Positions 26,589 to 37,200 of a stretch of DNA of 64,000 nt are shown here, one piece after another (within the stretch, counting starts at the first letter, position 1; the number at the start of each line of letters is the position of its first letter). A model generated the notes under the pieces. It made no database searches and was not told where the DNA came from. It saw only the letters and a list, made by a program, of their open reading frames with translations. The position numbers and the translations under genes are program-made. Source of the DNA: Sphingomonas adhaesiva (GTDB lineage: Bacteria > Pseudomonadota > Alphaproteobacteria > Sphingomonadales > Sphingomonadaceae); contig NZ_NWVC01000001.1 of NCBI RefSeq assembly GCF_002374855.1, positions 558,001-622,000 on the forward strand, in the 5' to 3' direction.

Positions 26589-29551
26589 CGGTCGCGCCCG
26601 TACCATTCGTCGCGGCGCATCAGCTGGTCGTATTCGGCATAAGGCGCGAATTCCGGGTGCAGCTTGGCGACGAACGGCTCCTCGCCGGTCAGCCAGCGTG
26701 CAGCCGCCTCGGCGAAGCTGTCGCGTGCGGCGCGGACGAAATCGTCGGTGACGATCCGCCCGCCCTTGCCCGACGGATCGGCGGGGCTGGATACCGACCC
26801 GAAGGTATCGCCCTTCTTCGCCAGCGACCAATATTCGAACGCCGTCGCGGTCCCCTTCACCCCCTCGAACCCGCCCGCCTCGGCGATCGCGCCCAGCAGC
26901 CCCAGTTGCAGATTGAACCCGCCCCTGACCGCCGCGACCGACGGCGCCTTGCCGGTCTTGTAGTCGACGATGCCCAGTCCGCCGTCGGGCATCCGGTCGA
27001 TCCGGTCGAACCGCCCGTTCAGCCGGATGCCGGCCACCACCGCCTCGCCGCGCCCCTCGACCGCCAGGACCTGCCGCCCGCCTGCGCGATCCTCCAGCGT
27101 GCGCGCGGCGATCCATTCGAACGCCGCGATCAGCCGCGGCTGCCACAGCGCGCGCAGCAGCGGGTGCGCCGCCGGATCGTCGAGCAGCGCGACCGCGCGC
27201 GGCAGCAGCCGGTCGGGATCGCACGCATCGTCGCGCGCCCATGCCTCCAGCACCGCATGCACGGCGGTGCCGCGCCACGCCGCGCTGGGATCGGCATCCA
27301 CCGCATCGAGCGGCATCAGCTTCAGGATGCGCCGCGCATAGAAAGCGAACGGATCGGCCTTCAGCCGGTCCACTTCGGTCACGGAGATGACGTTGGGGCG
27401 CAGCGCCACAGGCGGCAGCGGCGCCGGGCGCGCCGCCGGCACCGGCGTCCCCGCCCGATCGAGCGCGCGCGTCCAGCCCTCCAGCGCGGTCGCGCGCGGG
27501 AACCGGTCGCCCGCCATCGCCTCCAGCCGCAACCAGAAGCGCGAGGCGAGCGCTGGCGAGCGAGCATCGCGGCGGCTGCGCGTCAGCACGACGCGCGGCG
27601 CGCCCAGCCCCTGCGCAAAATCATGCGCGGCGATGCCGATCCCGCGTTCCAGCCCCGGCAGCCCCAGTTCGGCGCGGATGCGCGGCGCCAACCACGGATC
27701 GGGCGCGGGGTGGCCCGGCCACACGCCCTCGTTCAGACCCGCCAGCACCATCACGTCCGCCGATTGCAGCCGCGCCTCGATCAGGCCGTAGATAGCGAGC
27801 CGCGGATGCCCCTCGTGCGCGCGGGCGCGGATCGCCACCTCATCCATCAACAATCGCAGCAGCGGGACGAACCCGGCGGCGGTCACCCGGCGCGGCCCGT
27901 GCTCCGCCTGTTCCTCCAGCGCGGCCAGCAGGTCGGCGGCCGCGCGCCCGGCCGGGCCGCTCCACGCCGCCTCCCCCGCCAGCCGGTCCGCCGCCTCGCG
28001 CAGGCACGCGACCAGCCGCGGCAGCGTCGCCGCCCCGTCGCCGAAGGTCGCGCCGATCGGCTCCAGCAGCGCGCGCATCGCCTCCCACCCCGGCAGCGCG
28101 GCGGCGCGGATCGCGCGCTCGCGTTCCGGCGCGTCGCGCAGGTGGCGGTCGATGCCGTCCAGCCCCGGCGCCGGGCGCGGCCCGCGCAGCGCGCGATCCA
28201 GCCGCCGCACCGCGTCCAGCCACGCACCCCGATCCGCCCCGCTGCGCACCAGCGGATGCTTCAGCAGCGTCAGCAGCGCCATCGGCGCGAAATCCTGCGC
28301 CGCGGCCTCGACGATCGCGGTCAGCAACGTGCCCGGCGGCAGGATCGCCAGCGGTCGCCCCGCGCTGTCGTCCACATTGATGTCCCACCGCCGGCAATGC
28401 GCCGCCACGCGCCGCGCCAGCGCGCGATCGGGGGTGACCAGCGCCGCGGTCCGCCCCGGCTGCTCCAGCGCCTCGCGCAGGATCAGCGCCACCGCCTGCG
28501 CCTCTTCCGCCGGATTGGCCAGCTCCGCCGCCTCCACCCCGGTCAGGCGGCGCCCCGCCGCATCCAGCCGCGTCCATTTCGCGGTGAAGGCGGCCGGGGT
28601 CAGCGCATTGGCGATCGCCCGCCCGCGCGCCGCCGTCGCGTCATGCTCGCTCGCATCGCTCCAGCGCGCCACCTCGCCGCGCGCCACGCCCATCCGTTCC
28701 AGCAGCAGTTTCAGGTGGAATTGCGGATGCACCTCGATCGAGCGGCGGCGCAGCCCCGTCGCGGGATCGGGTGCGTGCGGCCCCAGCGCCTCCCATTCCT
28801 CCTCGGGCAATGACAGGTCCAGGTCGGCGAACACCACCATCCCCTGCGGCAGGTCGGCGACCGTGCGCAGCAGCCGCGCCACCGCGGGTGCCGGATCGGT
28901 CACCCCCGCCGCGCACACGAAGCCCGCGGGCGGCGCCTGCCGCCAGCGATCCGCCTGCCGGTCCAGCAGCGTCACCCGCCGCTCCGCCGCGTCGATCCGC
29001 CCCAGCGCCGCGCGCTCGGCGGGCCAGCGGTCCAGCACGATGCGGAACAGCCGCAGCGCGGTCTCCCAATGCGCCGACAGCCCCTCGCCCGGGTCGATCT
29101 CCGCCAGCCGCCGCGGGTCGATGCCCTCGACGATCAGCTGGTCCATCGTGCGCGCCAGTTCGCCCGCCAGCCGCACCGCCTCCGCTGCATCGACCGGGCG
29201 GCCCGCGCCGGCACGCTCCTCCTCCACCAGCCGCGCCAGGATCATGCGACGTTGCAGCGGGTCGATCGCGGGGGGCAGCGGCGGCACCGCATCGGCGGGG
29301 TCCAGCGCCGCGCCGACCGCCGCCTCCAGATCGTCGCCGCCCACCGCGACGATCCGCGGCAGCAGCAGCGCGCCGCCGCTCGCGCGCACGAACGCCTCGT
29401 TCACCGCCAGCGCGCCGCGATTGTTGGGGACCAGCACGATGCCGCGCGCCAGCGCCATGCGGTCGCCGCCGAACCGGCGGCTCAGCCCGGCGGCCAGCGC
29501 GTCGGCAAAGGCGCGGTGCGCCGGTATGGTGTAGAGGCGCGGGCCGCTCAT
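26585..29551 (-). CDS. addB: double-strand break repair protein AddB
   Basis: 988 residues, alphaproteobacterial AddB type. The protein resembles an inactivated helicase followed by a PD-(D/E)XK nuclease: the C-terminal GGLGIVDYKTGKAPSV segment supplies the nuclease Asp and Lys, and LNGRFDRIDRMP precedes it. It lacks a convincing Walker A, as expected for this AddB class. It works with AddA, encoded next with an ATGA overlap. It begins 22 bases after murU. Confidence 0.94.
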   Translation of the reverse strand: MSGPRLYTIPAHRAFADALAAGLSRRFGGDRMALARGIVLVPNNRGALAVNEAFVRASGGALLLPRIVAVGGDDLEAAVGAALDPADAVPPLPPAIDPLQRRMILARLVEEERAGAGRPVDAAEAVRLAGELARTMDQLIVEGIDPRRLAEIDPGEGLSAHWETALRLFRIVLDRWPAERAALGRIDAAERRVTLLDRQADRWRQAPPAGFVCAAGVTDPAPAVARLLRTVADLPQGMVVFADLDLSLPEEEWEALGPHAPDPATGLRRRSIEVHPQFHLKLLLERMGVARGEVARWSDASEHDATAARGRAIANALTPAAFTAKWTRLDAAGRRLTGVEAAELANPAEEAQAVALILREALEQPGRTAALVTPDRALARRVAAHCRRWDINVDDSAGRPLAILPPGTLLTAIVEAAAQDFAPMALLTLLKHPLVRSGADRGAWLDAVRRLDRALRGPRPAPGLDGIDRHLRDAPERERAIRAAALPGWEAMRALLEPIGATFGDGAATLPRLVACLREAADRLAGEAAWSGPAGRAAADLLAALEEQAEHGPRRVTAAGFVPLLRLLMDEVAIRARAHEGHPRLAIYGLIEARLQSADVMVLAGLNEGVWPGHPAPDPWLAPRIRAELGLPGLERGIGIAAHDFAQGLGAPRVVLTRSRRDARSPALASRFWLRLEAMAGDRFPRATALEGWTRALDRAGTPVPAARPAPLPPVALRPNVISVTEVDRLKADPFAFYARRILKLMPLDAVDADPSAAWRGTAVHAVLEAWARDDACDPDRLLPRAVALLDDPAAHPLLRALWQPRLIAAFEWIAARTLEDRAGGRQVLAVEGRGEAVVAGIRLNGRFDRIDRMPDGGLGIVDYKTGKAPSVAAVRGGFNLQLGLLGAIAEAGGFEGVKGTATAFEYWSLAKKGDTFGSVSSPADPSGKGGRIVTDDFVRAARDSFAEAAARWLTGEEPFVAKLHPEFAPYAEYDQLMRRDEWYGRDR

Positions 29552-29573
29552 TCAGCGCCGCCCGCCCCGCGCG

Positions 29574-30329
29574 TCAGCCATCGGCCAGCATCGCCTCGGT
29601 CCGCGCGATCGCGCCCGGCACGTTGACCTCCGACCACAATCCCTGATGCACCAGTCCATAGGCGCGCCCCGCCGCGATCGCGCGGTCCCAGAACAGGTTG
29701 GTGGAAAACGGCCCCTCCGGCCAGTCGCGGATCAGCCGCGGCGACACGATCTGCACCCCGGTATAGACGAACGGCGCGACCCGCCCCGGCTTGCGCCGCC
29801 CGGTGATCCGCCCGGCGGCATCCAGGTGGAAATCACCCTGCCCGCCATGATTGTGCGCGCGGGCATAGGGCACCAGCAACAACAGTGCGTCCATCGCCTC
29901 GTCGTTCCACCGCGCCGCCAGTTGGCGGATCGCGTCGGTCGGGCCGTCCAGCCAGAAATTGTCGCTGTTGACGACCAGGAACGGCTCGTCCCCCAGCAGG
30001 CCGCGTGCCTGGACCAGCCCGCCGCCGGTTTCCATCAACGCCGCGCGCTCGTCGGATACGATCACCTCGATATCCTTGACGCGGTGGCGCAGGTGAGCCT
30101 CCAGCGCATCCGCCAGATAATGGACGTTGACCACCGCGCGCGCGACGCCCGCGGCGCGCAGCCGGTCGAACACATGGTCCAGCAACGTGCGCCCCGCCAC
30201 CTCGACCAGTGGCTTGGGCCGCGTCGCGGTCAGCGGGCGCATCCTTTTGCCGATGCCCGCCGCCATCACCATCGCGGTCGTCGGCACGCGCGCGCCCGGA
30301 TCGGGGCGGATGTAGCGCGGGCGGCTCAT
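29574..30329 (-). CDS. murU: N-acetylmuramate-1-phosphate uridylyltransferase MurU
   Basis: A 251-residue nucleotidyltransferase with the sugar-nucleotide signature MAAGIGKRMRPLT followed by RPKPLVEVAGRTLLDHV, metal Asp in VVNSDNFW, and a family end LWSEVNVPG. MurU makes UDP-MurNAc from MurNAc-1-phosphate in the recycling pathway that bypasses de novo synthesis and gives some intrinsic fosfomycin tolerance in other bacteria. Assignment over other nucleotidyltransferases rests on its ATGA overlap with amgK, the kinase that makes its substrate. Confidence 0.9.
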   Translation of the reverse strand: MSRPRYIRPDPGARVPTTAMVMAAGIGKRMRPLTATRPKPLVEVAGRTLLDHVFDRLRAAGVARAVVNVHYLADALEAHLRHRVKDIEVIVSDERAALMETGGGLVQARGLLGDEPFLVVNSDNFWLDGPTDAIRQLAARWNDEAMDALLLLVPYARAHNHGGQGDFHLDAAGRITGRRKPGRVAPFVYTGVQIVSPRLIRDWPEGPFSTNLFWDRAIAAGRAYGLVHQGLWSEVNVPGAIARTEAMLADG

Positions 30330-31321
30330 GCTAGCCCCCGCGCGGTCGCGATCGCCATCGGGTCGCCGCGCCATTCGGGCGGCAGGTTGTCGTCGAACCA
30401 GCGCGCCACCGGCGCCAGCACCGGATGCGTCAGGTCGCGTTCCAGATAGCCCCACACGCGCGGGCACAATGTGGGATAACGCGGCTTGCCGTCGCGCTTC
30501 CACAGCCGGGTGAAGATGCCGATGATCTTCGCGTTCCGCTGTGCGCCCAGCACGTGATACGCATCCATGAACGAATCCCCTTCGCCGGTCGCGGCGCGAT
30601 ACCGCGCCAGCATCCGATCCTCCAGCGCGGGATCGACGTCGCGCCGCGCATCCTGCAACAGGCTGACCAGATCATAGGCCGGGTGCCCGGCCAGCGCGTC
30701 CTGGAAATCCAGCAGCCCCATGCGCCGTTCCGGCCCGACCAGCATCAGATTCTCGGCATGGTAGTCGCGCAGCACCGCCACCGGCACCAGCGGCTCGGCC
30801 CGGTCCAGCACCGCATCCCATGCCGCGCGATATCCCGCGACATCGGCCGCCGCGCCCACCGCCGGGCAATACCATTCGGTCAGCAGCCCCGCCTCGCGCT
30901 GTAACTCGGCGCGGTCGTACGGGCGCAGCTCGCCCGCCGGATGCGCGCGCAGCGCCACCAGCAGGTCGACCGCCGCCTCGTACAGCGGCACGGTGGCGAC
31001 CGCGTCGGCATCCGCCGCCTCGCGCAGGCGATCGTCGCCGAAATCCTCCAGCAGCACCAGTCCGCGTTCCAGGTCCAGCGCCAGGATCGCGGGCGCCGCG
31101 AACGATCGCTCCGCCAGCCAGCGCGCCATGGTGACGAACGGGCGCGGGTCTTCGTGCGGCGGGGGCGCATCCATCAGGATCGCACGCCGCGCGCCGTCAT
31201 GGACGCGGAAATAGCGCCGGAACGAGGCATCGCCGGCCAGCGGGTCGATCCGCGCGCCGGTCCAGCCGTGAAGGGTCAGAAATTCCGCCGCGCCGCCGGG
31301 CGGGGTCATCGGGATGGCCAT
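30326..31321 (-). CDS. amgK: anomeric MurNAc/GlcNAc kinase AmgK
   Basis: A 331-residue aminoglycoside-phosphotransferase-fold kinase. The catalytic loop appears as LRDYHAENLML and the metal site as GLLDFQDALAGHPAYDL, both typical of AmgK. It phosphorylates MurNAc (or GlcNAc) at C1 for MurU, which overlaps its end. ATG 31321 follows GGGAAG at about the right spacing; ATG 31309, giving an ATGA overlap with tsaE, is the alternative. Confidence 0.9.
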   Translation of the reverse strand: MAIPMTPPGGAAEFLTLHGWTGARIDPLAGDASFRRYFRVHDGARRAILMDAPPPHEDPRPFVTMARWLAERSFAAPAILALDLERGLVLLEDFGDDRLREAADADAVATVPLYEAAVDLLVALRAHPAGELRPYDRAELQREAGLLTEWYCPAVGAAADVAGYRAAWDAVLDRAEPLVPVAVLRDYHAENLMLVGPERRMGLLDFQDALAGHPAYDLVSLLQDARRDVDPALEDRMLARYRAATGEGDSFMDAYHVLGAQRNAKIIGIFTRLWKRDGKPRYPTLCPRVWGYLERDLTHPVLAPVARWFDDNLPPEWRGDPMAIATARGLA

Positions 31322-31764
31322 CGCGCTTCCCATGCCGCCGGCGCCGTCCAAGTCAAGCGACGCGCGCCATCCGGCGTCGCATGAAAGGTCAGCGCCAGCG
31401 CGTCGGGCCAGTGGCCCGCGCCGGCCCGTTCGGGCCATTCGACCAGCAGCGCGGAATCGGCCAGCGCCTCGTCGATGCCCAGTTCGTCCATCTCGCGCGG
31501 GTCGTCGATCCGGTACAGGTCGATGTGCAGCACCGGCAGGCGCACCTCGGGCGGGGCATAGGGCTGGACGATCGCGAAGGTCGGGCTGGGCGCTTCCTCC
31601 TCCAGCCCCAGCGCCGCCAGCACGCCGCGCGCGAAGCTGGTCTTGCCCGCGCCCAGCCCGCCCGACAGCGTCACGACGTCACCCGCGCGCAGCATCGGGG
31701 CAAGCCGCGCGCCCAGCGCCTCGGTCGCCGCGACGTCCGCCAGCGCCAGTTCGCCGGTGGTCAT
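31306..31764 (-). CDS. tsaE: tRNA t6A biosynthesis ATPase TsaE
   Basis: 152-residue P-loop protein of the TsaBDE complex that makes N6-threonylcarbamoyladenosine in ANN-reading tRNAs. Walker A is GGLGAGKTSFARG; SPTFAIVQPY and LHIDLYRIDDPREMDELG are family blocks. Start fixed by an ATGA overlap with the upstream divL-like gene. tsaB and tsaD are not in the window. Confidence 0.93.
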   Translation of the reverse strand: MTTGELALADVAATEALGARLAPMLRAGDVVTLSGGLGAGKTSFARGVLAALGLEEEAPSPTFAIVQPYAPPEVRLPVLHIDLYRIDDPREMDELGIDEALADSALLVEWPERAGAGHWPDALALTFHATPDGARRLTWTAPAAWEARWPSR

Positions 31765-34097
31765 CGCCGCGGCAGCTCCACCGTCACCAGCGATCCCTGC
31801 CCCGGCTCGCTGACCAGCTGGATGGTGCCGCCATGCGCCTCGACGAACTGCTTGGCCAGCGGCAGGCCAAGGCCCAGCGCGCGTTCGCCCGCCGCGGCGA
31901 CGCCTTCCTGCGCAAAACGGTCGAATGCGCGTGCGACGGCTTCCGGGGACATGCCCGCACCGTCGTCGGAAACGACGATCCGGGCCGCTTTGGCGTTTCC
32001 GTCCACGTGCAACAGCACGCGTCCCCGCGCCCGCGACGCGCTCAATGCATGGCGCAACAGGTGCTCCACCACCTCGCGAATCCGCCGCGCATCGCCGGTA
32101 AGCCGTCCCGCAGAGCGTTGAATCTCCACCGCCAGTTCGACGTGATGGCGCTTGGCCGAGCCGCGCACCGCGTCCGCGGCGGCGCGTGCCACTGCCCCGA
32201 CGTCGATATCGCCCTTCTCCAGCGGCCGTGCGCCCGTCCCCGTCGACGTCAGATCCAGCACATCGTCGATCAGCAGGCCCAGCCGCTCGACCGAATCGAG
32301 GATCGCGTCGAGGTAACCGATCGCATCGGTGGACATCTCCCCGGCGTAGCCACCGTGCAGCATTTCCGCAAAACCGCTGATCGACGTCAGCGGGGTGCGC
32401 AATTCGTAGCTCATGTTGGCGACGAACTGCGTCTTCACCCGGTCCGCCGCCTCCAGCGCGTCGTTGCGATCGCGCAGCGCCTGCTCCATCGCGCGGCTGT
32501 CGGTGATGTCCAGCATCGTGAACAGCGCGTTGCCATCGGGCAGCGGCACCGCCGCAAACTCGAAATGCCGCCCGTCGGACAGGGAGATATGCCCCGCCCG
32601 CTGCTGCCGCTCGGCGGTGGCGACGCGCACCAGCTCGGCGATCTGCCGCGCGCGGCGCGGGTTGGCGAGCTTGGGCGCGACCTTCTCGGCGATCGCATCG
32701 ACGCGCGGGTGCGCGCTCAGGAACTCCTCCTCGACATCCCACAGCGCGCGGAACCGGTTGTTCCACAACTGCAATCTGCCGTCGGCGGAAAACACGCCCA
32801 GCGCCTCGAACAGATTGTCGAACGTCGCCGTGCGCACCCGCAGCAACGTGTCGCGCGCGCTCGCCAATTGGACCTGTTCGGTGCGATCCTCGAAGATCAG
32901 CATCAGCCCGCCGTCGGGCAATTGCTGCGCCACGACGCGCAGATGCGTGCCGCCCGGCAGGTGCCAATTCTCCTCGATCGCGCCTTCCGCCTGGACGAAC
33001 CAGCCGCGCCGCTCCGCCTTCCACCCCGGAAAGTCGCGCACCTCGGGCACGCGATTGGCCTCGCGCATCCGCTCCATCACGCGGTCGAATTCCGGCCGGT
33101 CGGCCAGCCACTCGCGCCGCATCGCGAACATCCGCCGGAACGGCTGGTTGCAGAACACCAGGCTGCGATCGCGCGCGAACTGCGCCACGCCCGCCGACAA
33201 CCGGTCCAGCATCGCGCGCTGCGCATCCGCAAACCGCCGCTCGCGCGCATGCGACTGCTCCAGTTCCTCGATGTCGATCGCATAGCCCGCCACGCCGCCG
33301 ATCGGCAGCGGCACGTCGTGGATCATCAGCGACCGGCGCGCGCCGCCGATCGTCGCGGGCAGCACCCGGCTTTGCGGCCGCCCCGCACCCTGCGCCGCCG
33401 CCGCGCCGGCCGCCGGCCCGCCCTGTCCGGACCCCTCGACCAGCTCCACGCCGCGCCCGACCACATCGGCGGCATCGCCGCCCTCCACCGCGGTCACATA
33501 GGCGCTGTTGACCATCGCCAGCCGCAGGTCGGGGTCGCGATACCACATCGGCAGCGGCGCGGCCTCGACCAGCCCGGTCAGCGCCTCGAACGCATCCGAC
33601 AGCCCGTTGAACTCACCGCGGAGCCGCCGCATCTCGCCCTCGGTCGCGGTCGAATCATAGAACCAGATGATCACCGCATCGCCGCGCCGCTCACCCTGCG
33701 CGGTCAGCGTGCGTCCGCCGCCGCGCGCATGGACCGTCCGCACGAAGCCGCGCGCCGACCGCTGGCAAGCGGTCAGATCATGGACCAGCCCCTGCGCCTC
33801 CGCGCTTTCGATCCCCCAGCCGGCCGCGTCCAGTTCCTGAAGATAGGTCGGCGTCGCCGACAGCCCCAGCCAGTCCGCGACGCGCGGCGCCATCTCCACC
33901 GCGCCATCGGGCCGCACCACCACGGGCTGCATCGGCGCCGCCGACAGCAGCCCCTCCAGCGCGTCGCGCCCCGCCACCGCCGCGCCCGCCTCCGTCCGCG
34001 CACGCCACCCGGCCACCAGCAACGCAACCCCGCCGACGATCAGCGCCAGAATGACGGCACCGGCAAGGACGGCCACGGTCGGATGGAGGACGATCAT
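31761..34097 (-). CDS. divL: DivL-like PAS sensor pseudokinase with Tyr in place of the phospho-acceptor His
   Basis: 778 residues: one membrane helix at about 6-30 (VLAGAVILALIVGGVALLVA), several PAS-like regions across ~50-530, then HisKA and HATPase domains. The H-box reads NMSYELRTPLTSI, placing Tyr564 where kinases have His. The ATPase domain keeps DDGAGM and GLGLPLAK, but its N-box is EHLLRHALSAS, with no standard NA. Caulobacter DivL has the same Tyr substitution, is membrane-anchored with tandem PAS domains, binds phosphorylated DivK and controls CckA. I infer the same role here from the Tyr, architecture and length. It heads an operon with tsaE, overlapping by ATGA. Confidence 0.85.
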   Translation of the reverse strand: MIVLHPTVAVLAGAVILALIVGGVALLVAGWRARTEAGAAVAGRDALEGLLSAAPMQPVVVRPDGAVEMAPRVADWLGLSATPTYLQELDAAGWGIESAEAQGLVHDLTACQRSARGFVRTVHARGGGRTLTAQGERRGDAVIIWFYDSTATEGEMRRLRGEFNGLSDAFEALTGLVEAAPLPMWYRDPDLRLAMVNSAYVTAVEGGDAADVVGRGVELVEGSGQGGPAAGAAAAQGAGRPQSRVLPATIGGARRSLMIHDVPLPIGGVAGYAIDIEELEQSHARERRFADAQRAMLDRLSAGVAQFARDRSLVFCNQPFRRMFAMRREWLADRPEFDRVMERMREANRVPEVRDFPGWKAERRGWFVQAEGAIEENWHLPGGTHLRVVAQQLPDGGLMLIFEDRTEQVQLASARDTLLRVRTATFDNLFEALGVFSADGRLQLWNNRFRALWDVEEEFLSAHPRVDAIAEKVAPKLANPRRARQIAELVRVATAERQQRAGHISLSDGRHFEFAAVPLPDGNALFTMLDITDSRAMEQALRDRNDALEAADRVKTQFVANMSYELRTPLTSISGFAEMLHGGYAGEMSTDAIGYLDAILDSVERLGLLIDDVLDLTSTGTGARPLEKGDIDVGAVARAAADAVRGSAKRHHVELAVEIQRSAGRLTGDARRIREVVEHLLRHALSASRARGRVLLHVDGNAKAARIVVSDDGAGMSPEAVARAFDRFAQEGVAAAGERALGLGLPLAKQFVEAHGGTIQLVSEPGQGSLVTVELPRR

Positions 34098-34203
34098 CGG
34101 GGAAAGTGTCGGATTCTAGGCGCGGGCATCGAACATCCCTACGCTACGGAACGCGCATCGCAAACACGCGACGCCACTCATCATGCGCCATGACGACGAC
34201 AAC

Positions 34204-34230
34204 GGGCGCCCGTCATGCCGACGGACGCCC
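34204..34230 (-). terminator. hairpin after the TonB-dependent receptor gene, possible terminator
   Basis: An 11-bp stem GGGCGTCCGTC / GACGGGCGCCC on the minus strand (one G-T pair, 5-base loop) lies 32 bases after the receptor stop. No T-run follows, so it may be Rho-assisted or only an mRNA-end stabiliser. Confidence 0.45.
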
Positions 34231-34261
34231 GATGCGTCATTTCTCATTGCGCTTCGGACGC

Positions 34262-37200
34262 TTAGATCCGCGGCAGTTTCACGCGGGCGCCGGCATAGAT
34301 GTAACGTCCGACGGACGACACCGGATAGGTATCCGTCGCAAGTTCGGGCTTCTGGCCGAACACGTTATTGACGCCGCCAAAGAACTGGAAGCGATCCGTC
34401 ACGTCGACGCTGGCGAAGATATCGTGCTGCCACAGTTCCTTGACGTAAAGGTACTCGGGCGCGACGATATCGGGGTTGTTGTCCGTCACCTGGTTCGAGA
34501 AGCGACGGGTCTTGTCGAACCACGACAGGCCGTAGTTCAGCGTCACCGCGCCCAACTGCCAGGTGAGATCGGCGTTGACCGTATATTTCGGCGACCGGAA
34601 GCCAGACTCACCACGGCGATTGGTGACATCGGCCCCGGGCGTCCCGATGAACTCCAGCCGATGCAGGTAGTTGCCGATGACGCGCAGGTTGAACCGCCCC
34701 ACCGACGCCGTTTCGACCTGATAGTTGAGATTCAGGTCGAGGCCCGCGGTGGAGAAGCGCGCGACGTTCTGTGGCGCCACCGTGAAGCTCACGATATTGC
34801 CAACCGCCGCCGTCGCGCTGGGCGTGCGAGTGCGGGTCAGCTGCGGGCAGAACTGGTTGTTCAGCGTAGGCTGATCGACGCAGAGTTGCGCCAGTTGGGT
34901 CGCCGTCACCGTGTTTATCGCGTTGCTTAGTTCGATGTCGTACCAGTCGGCACGCACCGTCAAACCGGGGACGAACCGCGGCTGGAAGACCACGCCGGCC
35001 GTCCACGTCCGGGCCTCCTCCTCGCGAAGGTTGCGGTTGCCGCCCGAGAAGCCGGGGATGTTGGTTGAACGACCATCCTCATAGGCGGCCGGATTGGCGA
35101 CGCCCAGCTGCGAGAGCAGCGCCTGGCAGTTGGCGACGCGATACTGCGTTCCGTTCTGCAATTCGGCCCGATCGCATGGATCGGTGATGAATGCGAAGGT
35201 CTGCGAGAGAGCGCCGAACAGCTCGCCGATGTTGGGCGCCCGGACCGCCTTGGAATAGGTACCGTTGAACGTGATGTCGCGCACCGGGGACCAGGTACCG
35301 TCAACCTTCCACGTGGTGGTGTTACCGATCGTGGAATAATCGGAAAGGCGCGCCGCCGCACCGAATTCCAGGCGATGGAAGAACGGCACGTCGCGCAACA
35401 GGGGGACGTTCAATTCGCCGAACGCCTCCTTGACGTCGAAAGACCCTTCGTCGCGGCCCAACGCATTGGTAAAGGTCAGGCCCTGCGCTGCGATAGCGTC
35501 GGGAATGAATCGGCTTTCCTCCTTGCGATATTCGGCACCGACAGCGAACCCGACTGGGCCGCCGGGCAGCTTGAAGAGCTGACCGAAGTCGCCGGACAGC
35601 GCCGCGGTGGCAACATGCTGACGCAGGCGCGAGCGATCCAGCGTATTCGCGCGCACGAAATTGAATGCCGCCGGGCTAGCGACATTCTCGCCGAAGAGGT
35701 TGAGCGGTACGCACTCGCCGGGTTTAAACGTCACCGGCGCGCCCGTGTACCGGCCAGAAGCGTAAGGCTGATCCGGGGTCCAGTTCGGCACCAGATTGGC
35801 GCGGCAGGTGATCTGCCCGGTCGCCGGATCGCGCACCGCGTCAAGCGCCGCCAGAAAACGATCGTCATAGACGTCGTTGATGTACTGGCTCCGGATATTG
35901 GACTGACCGAACGTGTACGAGATTTCGTACGTCGCGTTCGACGACACGTTACCGCGCGCACCCACCACTGACCGGAACGTCTCACGCTCGATCGACTCGC
36001 CCCGCTGGCCGATATCGAAATTGTCGCGCGTCAGAAGGACACCACCGTTGCCGCGAAGCGCGGCGGGGAGGTAAGGGTTGTCGTCCTGGATCAGGAGATA
36101 GTAATCGAAGGACGGCTGCCCAAGGCTAAACGCCTTGTTGTTCGCGTACTTGACGTCGGCGAACAGCGTCAGCGCCGGCGACACGTCGAAATGGCCGATG
36201 AAATTGACGACGTGGCGCTTGATCTCCGGCAGCAGATCGTTGGCGTAATCCGAAACACGCGTCGCGTTTCCGCCCGTCGAGTAACCGGGCTGAACGACGG
36301 TGCCGATGTCAAACGGCACCAATTGACCGGCGGAATTGACGATATAGTCGGGAGCCCCGTCGAAATCGACGTCGATCCCGCCCTCGCGCGCCGTGTCGTT
36401 ATAGCGGACGTCGCGGGTCGGAATCCGATCCGGGATGCCGTTGCTGGCCCCGCCGGTATAGCCCGGCTTGAACTCCGGATCGTTCGGGTTGCGATAGAAA
36501 CCGACCGCGTTCGAACCCGTCAGCCACGGGCGGTCCCGCGATTCCAGGCGGCTTTCCTCGCCATATTCATAAGCGATCGCCACGTTGCCGCGGCCGTCGG
36601 CAAAGTTCTTGCCGACCGTCACGCCGAACAGGCGCTTCCCCGCGTCGCCATATTCGGAAATGCCGGCCTGCGCCCGCGCCGTGACGCCCTCGAAGTTCTT
36701 CTTGAGCACGAAATTGACCACGCCGGTCACCGCGTCGGCGCCATAAACCGCCGACGCGCCGCCGGTCAGGACGTCCACACGCTCCACCAGATCGACGGGG
36801 ATGCTGTTGATGTCGATCGCCTGCGATCCGGGAACCGACGCGACGTGGCGACGCCCGTCGATCAGCACCAGCGTCCGCTCGGTACCGAGATTGCGCAGAT
36901 CGAGCAGGTTCAAACCGGTCCCGCCGATGCCGGCGCCGCTGCCCGAATTGTCCGCCGAGGTCTGCGATCCTTGCAGCGCGGGAAAGCCGCTGAGGAAATC
37001 GGTGAGGTTCGTTGTGCCCGACTGTTGAATCGTCGCGGCGCCCAGCGAGATGATCGGACTGGGGGAATCAAAATCGGGACGGCGGATACGCGAACCGGTA
37101 ACGACGATTTCTTCGCCAGCCTCTACGGAGGGCGCCTGCGCCTGCGCAGACGGCTCCGACGGAACCGGAAGATTATCGGTGTTCTGGCCTGGCGCAGCGT

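Noticed and set aside
24231-26642. 800-codon plus-strand frame opposite addA
   Set aside because: Arg/Gln/His-rich antisense frame within a clear AddA gene.
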